A stretch of 64,000 nucleotides of DNA from NCBI GenBank assembly GCA_031772625.1, contig CM062820.1, forward strand, positions 93,150,421 through 93,214,420, read 5' to 3'. Positions 58,311 to 64,000 of the stretch are shown one piece after another. Within the stretch, counting starts at the first letter, position 1; every line of letters begins with the position of its first letter. Under the pieces are notes generated by a model, which saw nothing but the letters and a program-made list of their open reading frames with translations, had not been told where the DNA came from and searched no databases. The DNA is from Pinus tabuliformis. Taxonomy: Eukaryota > Streptophyta > Pinopsida > Pinales > Pinaceae. The position numbers and the translations under genes are program-made.

Positions 58311-60654
58311 TCATGTGTCTTCTGATCTTTGTCTTCCTAGATCCCACACTTTAGTTTGTAGTGGTCCAAATGCTCTGTACCTTTGTTGTTGCTGTATGTT
58401 TGCTGTCTTTTGATCCATGTTCTTCTTCTTGTCAATCAGATTCAAACTCTGATTGAACATCATTCTTGTTGCTATCATTTTCCTCCATTTGAACTTCTGC
58501 ATCATCAACTGCCACATTTCTTCAATTTCTATGTCCAGCATATCTTTGGGCTGGTCCATATTCTGCTCCTTACTTCTGTCTCCTTTTCTTTGTTTTAGGT
58601 TGTTGCTGTTGTCTTCTACGCTGACTCTTGCTTTACTTGCTCCAACTTTTTGTTTGCTTGCTACCTCCCTATCATCCTTGCCCTCTTTCATGATTGAACC
58701 ATGACTGTTTAGCACTCTCTCCAGCAAATTAACATCTCTGTTCCATGGATTAAATTTTCCCATGGAGTCTTTTATTTTGTTGTCCATCTATGCCAACTTT
58801 CCTTTAGCATCTGCAACTAAAACTGCATTCACAAACCAATTGTTAAAGTATAAAACATAAGGCTTCACTACCTTATCTTCCTTTGGCAACAATTTAGTTT
58901 GCTGCTTTGTTTTCTCCTTCTCCTCTGTCAGCACATCAGTATGCTGATTCGAATTCTTAGTAGAATTCATGAGATTGCCTGTTAATTTCTCTTCCACATC
59001 ATCTGTTCTAATGATGTCTTCCTTCTTAGGTTCACAATAGTGAACTTCTCCTCCTTTAACCTACTGCTGGTTATCTTCACTTTGAAATTGTTTGATTCCT
59101 ACTGCCTCTTTAACATCTTCAAACAATCTCTACTCAATCTCTTTGATCACATACTCATACTCATTCATGCTTTTTAATGAACCTACAAACAAATTATTAC
59201 ATCATCCTATCTCCATGGCTACTTGAGAGACATCTTATTCTTTAGAAACTGTAACTATAGCTTCTGTTCTACCGTCAGGTTCTCTCATTAGTTTCTACAG
59301 CAGTTTAATTTCCTCTTCACACTTAGCAAGCACTTCATCACAATGATCACTTCTTCTAACTTCATCCTTTACATGCTGTGTTACAGTGTTAAAACACTGT
59401 CTTCCTTTGACCCTTGTAATCTCAAGGTCTTTCTACTATAGAAAATCACTACTTCCCTCATTCAAGAGGTCTTCTCCATCATACTTTGTTCTCCTAGAGT
59501 ACTCCTCATTTTCTAATACACATTCCTTCTCATTTTCCTCTTCAGAGTATCCATTTTCTGTAAGATACTCCTCTAGACTTTTGACATCTTCAAAAGACTG
59601 TCCATCCTCTGTAAAACACTCCTTTGTTAGTGTTCTTTCTCCCTTTTCTAAGTCTTTTGCATAGACTTCTTCCTTCTTAACATCTTTCAGTAGATGTCCT
59701 TCTTTTTCCTTGACTGTCTCAACAGCTTCCATGGCTATTTCCACTGTGCCTATCATCATAGTGAATTGATGATCCTTTACTATGTTTTCAGTTAACAAAG
59801 TCTCTGCCTCAAGTTTGCCTACAGTTCCTTGCTGTTTACCTTCTCTTAGAGCTATCCTTGTCCCATCATCTGCATTAATATTCTTCTGCATTTGTTCTAC
59901 ATCCACAGACAAACTATTAGTCCTAAAAATATAAGACGCTATGGTCTCACTTGATGGTTAAGCCATCACATCCCCTTGCTGTTCTAAATCATTCATATGA
60001 TTAAGGAATTCTTTGATAGTCTCTTCTTCAATCTCCTCAATCCCTTCACTTGGTTGCCTGATATATTTCTCCAGCTGGATATTAGACCTATCTATCTCAT
60101 CTTTTTCTAGAATAGAATTTAGATTTTGTTTGTCTTCTTCCTCTTTTATGACAATATCAACAATTTTTCCTTCTTTACATGTTTCACCTGCATACATATA
60201 TAAATTGTCAGTTTTAAAACCATCAGACCTCTTGGCCTTGCTTGAAGTTTCAGTCTTCAATTATTCATCTTCAGTTTCTCCCAGAATTTCTCCCATTTCT
60301 GGTTCACAAATGGACTATTCCATTTCCATTTCCAACTCAACTTCCTTAAGTTTTTCCATCAGCCATCTCACTTTCTTTTACTGTAGCCTTCTCTGCATCT
60401 CATGCCATTCCATTGGCTTCCTCCTCAAGACCCAACCTATTCTCTAGCTTTCCTCAAGCATTCTCCTTACTGCATTGAGTTTTTCTTTTAATTCAACAGC
60501 CTCTTTGTCAATTTCTTCTTGACTCATTCTCATGCCATTTGCTTTGGCTTCTTCTTTCTCATATCTTCTGTTGTGGCTTCTCTCTGAACCTTTGCTATGA
60601 CTATCAGTGATCATCTTCTTCTCCTCTTTCTTCATGAGCTCCTTTGCAACAAGC
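58311..60654 (-). pseudogene. Lys/Glu-rich ORF of array unit 2 (unknown protein)
   Basis: The same ORF as in unit 1, ending 'RQRSEDT' at 58311. All recognisable segments from about 60654 to 58311 stay in one frame (about 780 codons). They are broken by roughly a dozen in-frame stops but no frameshift, for example at 60444, 59955, 59436 and 58788. Several stops replace Gln or Glu codons still present in another unit. The initiating ATG of unit 1 is lost here; the next is MKKEEKKM at 60635. Conserved blocks include 'EAKANGMRMSQEEIDKE', 'KPMEWHEMQRRL' and 'VLYFNNWFVNAVLVADA'. Function unknown. Confidence 0.7.
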
Positions 60655-61336
60655 CTCTACAATAGCTAGTCCTCCTTGCTGCAATCTTACCTCACTAAGC
60701 TCTCCTCACTTAGTCTTTTGGTAAGTACGGTCCTCTATCTGGAACCTCTTCTTGAGCAACACCTTTGCTCCTTTTAGGCTTTTGCAATCTCTTACTTCCT
60801 CTTGAGAACACTTCAGCTGTCCTCTTTGTCCAATCTCTTGTTGGAATTTTTTCAGGTTCACTGCCACTTGTTCTTCAGAGTGTCTTCCTTACTCTATCTT
60901 CAAGAACACATCTGTTCTCCTCTCACAACTCCTCTTGCTATCACCTGTGCATTAGTATAAAAACACACATTCTCAATATAAAATAGAACACATCATATTA
61001 CCTCTCCTTCATATCTTAGTATGATCTTGTTTCACCCATTCTTCTGCACTCTGATTGGATTTCCCTTTGTTTTGTCCCTCAAGTACTCTTTCCTTCAGAA
61101 CTTGCGCTAGCAACCTTGCTTTCTCTTTCCTTCAAGGAATTCTTTGTTCCTTTTATTCCAAGCCTCTATTGGAACTGCTACAATCTTCCAAGAACTTTAA
61201 AATTTCCCCTTATAGTATTCTGCTGTAGTCTATTCACATTACCTTCTTCAGTGTGCAGCCTCCTTTTCATAGAAATCTTTCCCTTGCTCTAATTTCAATT
61301 CTTCTCCGACTACAAATCTGATCTGATTTCAAAATT

Positions 61337-61350
61337 CTGCTCTGATACCA
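61337..61350 (-). promoter_or_regulatory. Primer binding site, array unit 2
   Basis: The minus strand reads TGGTATCAGAGCAG, again four bases from the LTR. It is closer to the standard initiator-Met site than unit 1's. Confidence 0.85.
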
Positions 61351-61354
61351 CTAA

Positions 61355-61638
61355 TGATGCAGGGCCCCCCAGCATATACCCATATTTATCCAAATGATAC
61401 CAGGGTTACCCAGCATATATCCACAGTATGCATTCAAGAATGCATTCACAACTGTCCCAGGTTTTTAACTCAACGAAGGAGTCAAAACTTCAGACCTTAA
61501 ATGGTCAAGGCCCTTTATAAGTTCCTTTTATCGAAACTTCAATCACCCCGCCTGAACCTTTCTATCTGGACTCTATCCACTCTTATAACCCTCACATAAG
61601 AGTTAACAAAGCCTTTTCTTCATATCCCTCCATCGTTA

Positions 61639-61710
<72 letters not shown>

Positions 61711-63214
61711 TCATATATCGACACTATATTCCTGTTACAAAGGAAATATACGCACAAACTTACCTTTCTACCTTAGTACAACTTTTGCACAGTTTTCAAT
61801 GCTCCACCTTTATCATCGTCAGTAATTGGCTCCTCCACGGTCTTAACACATATACACCATCACCCCTTCTCCGACTCCGATCTTCGACTATCGGAGTGAT
61901 AACATATGCTTTTGCATTAAAAGGCCCACACCATATAAACTATCGAAAATATTAAACGCTTGGAATACAAAGGAATTTCTGCTCCGAACTGCATATGGTG
62001 GATTTCAAATCTTATCCAACCGCTTTCATAACTATCGTCGGGTCTGCCTCCTCAATGCTACCTTCGCACTCTCCAATAGCCCAACCTCCCACTGTGTTGA
62101 AATCTGATAGGTTCGACCTCTGATATGCTACCACTGGCTATCGGCTATCGCTTCTCCACCCGTGCATTACTTCTTCCGCTATGAATCTCCGATTACATGA
62201 TTGCCAATAAAATTATCGGCAATATTTCCAATCGCTCATTGGAGTTGCTACTTCTGTGGTCATCGTCCTTTGGTACCTCTGAAATGCGATTGTGACTTTC
62301 AATCATTGGCGTTGATCTTTGAAGATCCAACAACTTTTGAGCATCAAACCTTTACTTCTCGCTCGCCTCTCTTACTTGGGTTTTTCCTCGTTTTCAATGG
62401 TTTCTGCAGCTCTTTTGGATTCTTTACAGGTTCTTCCGCCTTCGCTATTTCACTACGACTCTTCCTTCTAAACTTCTCTTTGCATGCACCTCTGCTTCAA
62501 AGCAATTATTGATCTCTTAAGAGGATCAATATGATTCCTTCGGATCATTCTTCTTCTCTGTGCAGTTTTTCAAAACACAGTTGTCTATTTTCACTGCTCA
62601 ACTCCCTCAAAGCTTGCCTTTATGCGAAGTCTCACTTTTTTACATATTCAAAGCTTCACTCTGTTCCTTCAGTTGGATTCAACAATCCCTTATGATTCCT
62701 TTGAATCATGTTATTCCTCTGCGTCCTTCAGAATTCTGCCTGCAAACTATCACAAAGCCTACGAATTCATAGTTAAATCATTCACGAAATACTCTTCCAT
62801 ACTCTAACACAGTCAGGACCAAACATCTGCATATATTAATATAAAAGCAAAGTTTACATTGGAGAATTCTCGGTATTGCACAGGTCTATTTTCCAATGTC
62901 AGTGGCCTCTTATTCTGCCTGTAGGCTTACATATGCTTATATGGAAACTTGGATTGGATAACTCTGAAGGACCTGATCCCATCCTTTCCTTAAATCACTC
63001 ACTAAAGCCTTAAAGTTGTCTACATGCATACATATGTAGATTACATTTAATTAAGTATTCTAGAGACTTATCCATTCCACCTTTTTTTTGTTTTAAAACA
63101 GATTTGCCCCTTTGTTCAGTGGGATGGTCCACATCCTCTCTTATCTAATTAAATCACTAAAAAGCCTAAATTACATTAACTTTAGACTTAGGAAAACTAT
63201 TTCCTAAAAATACA
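61355..63214 (-). repeat. LTR shared by array units 2 and 3
   Basis: 1860 bp, TGATGCAGGG...AAAAATACA, aligned end to end with 56380-58217. Differences include a longer TA run (61638-61708), an extra 'cattcaagaatg' near 61434 and scattered substitutions. Confidence 0.88.
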
Positions 63215-63307
63215 TGACCCCCTATGTCTACTATTTACAATGATTTTCCCTTGGGTGAATGCTCCTGCATCAGACTCCCAAAGTAGAAAGTATTCATGAT
63301 CTCCTGA

Positions 63308-64000
63308 TCATGTGTCTTCTGATATTTGTCTTCATGGATCCCACACTTTAGTTTGTAGTGGTCCAAACGCTCTGTACCTTTGCTGCTACTGTATGTCTAT
63401 TGTCTTTTGCTCCATGTTCTTATTCTTGTCAATCAGCTTCAAACTCTGATTGATCATCCTTCCTACTGCTATCATTTTCCTCCATTTGAACTGCTGCATC
63501 ATCAGCTGCCACATTTCTTCAATTTCTATTTCTAGCATATATTTGGGCTAGTCCATATTCTGCTCCTTACTTCTGTCTCCTTTTCTTTCTTTCAAGTTGT
63601 TGTTGCTGTCTTCTACGGTGACTCTTGCTTTACTTGCTCCAACTTTTTGTTTGGTTGCTGCCTCCCTATCATCCTTACCCTCTTTCATGATTGAATCATG
63701 ACTGTTCAACACTCTCTCCAGCAAATTAACATCTTTGTTCCATGGATTAAATTTTCCCATGGAGTCTTTTATTTTGTTGTCCATCTCTGCCAACTTTCCT
63801 TTAGCATCTGCAACTAAAACTACATTCACAAACTAATTGTTAAAGTATAAAACATAAGGCTTCACTACCTTATCTTCCTTTGGCAACAATTTAGTTTTCT
63901 GCTCTGTTTTCTCCTTCTCCTCTGTCGGCACATTAGTGTGCTGATTCGAATTCTTAGTAGAATTCATGAGACTACCAGTTAATTTCTCTTCCACATCATC
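63308..64000 (-). pseudogene. Lys/Glu-rich ORF of array unit 3, C-terminal part
   Basis: It runs off the end of the window. The open part at 63829-63548 reads 'VADAKGKLAEMDNKIKDSMG'. Here the codon before MDNK is Glu, whereas units 1 and 2 have a stop there. Unit 3 in turn has a stop at 63548 where unit 2 has Gln, and a stop where the others have Trp in 'NNWFVN'. The units have therefore decayed independently from a common open frame. Confidence 0.7.

Larger units (their letters stand above)
53265..64000 (-). mobile_element. Tandem array of a non-autonomous LTR element with shared LTRs
   Basis: The order is: LTR tail (53265-53287), internal (53288-56379), LTR (56380-58217), internal (58218-61354), LTR (61355-63214), internal (63215 to window end). 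Units repeat with a period of 4930-5000 bp and are highly similar. Each internal end shows a minus-strand primer binding site (TGGTATCAGAG) next to one LTR and a purine-rich end next to the other, so the elements are minus-strand and head to tail. No protease, RT or integrase is present; each internal region instead carries a degenerate Lys/Glu-rich ORF. Such arrays arise by unequal recombination between LTRs or tandem insertion. The array continues past the window. Confidence 0.88.

Noticed and set aside
53265..64000. Ordinary segmental duplication as the explanation of the 5-kb repeats
   Set aside because: Each unit has an LTR-like TG...CA segment flanked by a primer binding site and a purine-rich end in the right places, so a retroelement array explains it better.
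1..64000. tRNA, rRNA or organelle-derived genes
   Set aside because: I saw no cloverleaf-type sequence or rRNA core words on either strand. The tRNA-like matches are retroelement primer binding sites only. A covariance-model search would be needed to exclude a diverged tRNA.

Overview
This is a stretch of plant nuclear DNA made up almost entirely of LTR retrotransposons, many of them nested, plus decayed host-gene fragments. I found no intact host gene. The host is a seed plant, and a gymnosperm (conifer-like) genome fits best: the retrotransposons are large and dense, there is a multi-domain DUF26/ginkbilobin-type relic, and there is a PPR relic of the 'MPERNVVSW' type. The species is not identifiable from this sequence, and the gymnosperm call is inference.

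Layout. 1-2142: AT-rich DNA with tandem repeats. 2143-13510: an 11.4 kb minus-strand LTR element with 2.3 kb LTRs, TSD TATAC and no polyprotein (LARD type), carrying a broken PPR gene fragment. 13516-19135: AT-rich DNA holding a ~630 bp fold-back inverted repeat. 19136-24309: a plus-strand Ty1/Copia element with TSD TCCTT and a polyprotein broken by stops and frameshifts. 24315-26695: AT-rich, nothing recognised. 26696-31155: a minus-strand DUF26 pseudogene, split by a 3.1 kb non-autonomous LTR element (26839-29942, TSD AACGC). 31327-50117: a minus-strand Ty1/Copia element, interrupted inside its reverse transcriptase by a 12.7 kb minus-strand Ty3/Gypsy element (33158-45832, TSD CAGTC). The Gypsy element has gag, pol and an extra coiled-coil ORF downstream of pol. 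50118-53264: two Ty3/Gypsy fragments in opposite orientations. 53265-64000: a head-to-tail array of another non-autonomous LTR element that shares LTRs between units (LTR-internal-LTR-internal-LTR-internal, about 4.95 kb period). Each internal region carries a degenerate Lys/Glu-rich ORF that matches no retroelement protein I recognise.

Nothing here acts as a working pathway. The interest lies in insertion order, in host-gene fragments inside or beside elements, and in two element-borne ORFs of unknown function: the post-pol ORF of the Gypsy element and the ORF of the tandem array. Boundaries of four elements rest on LTR pairs, TG...CA ends, 5-bp duplications and primer binding sites that I read directly; lineage names are tentative. 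Many of the stops look like C-to-T (or G-to-A) changes, as expected of old methylated DNA.
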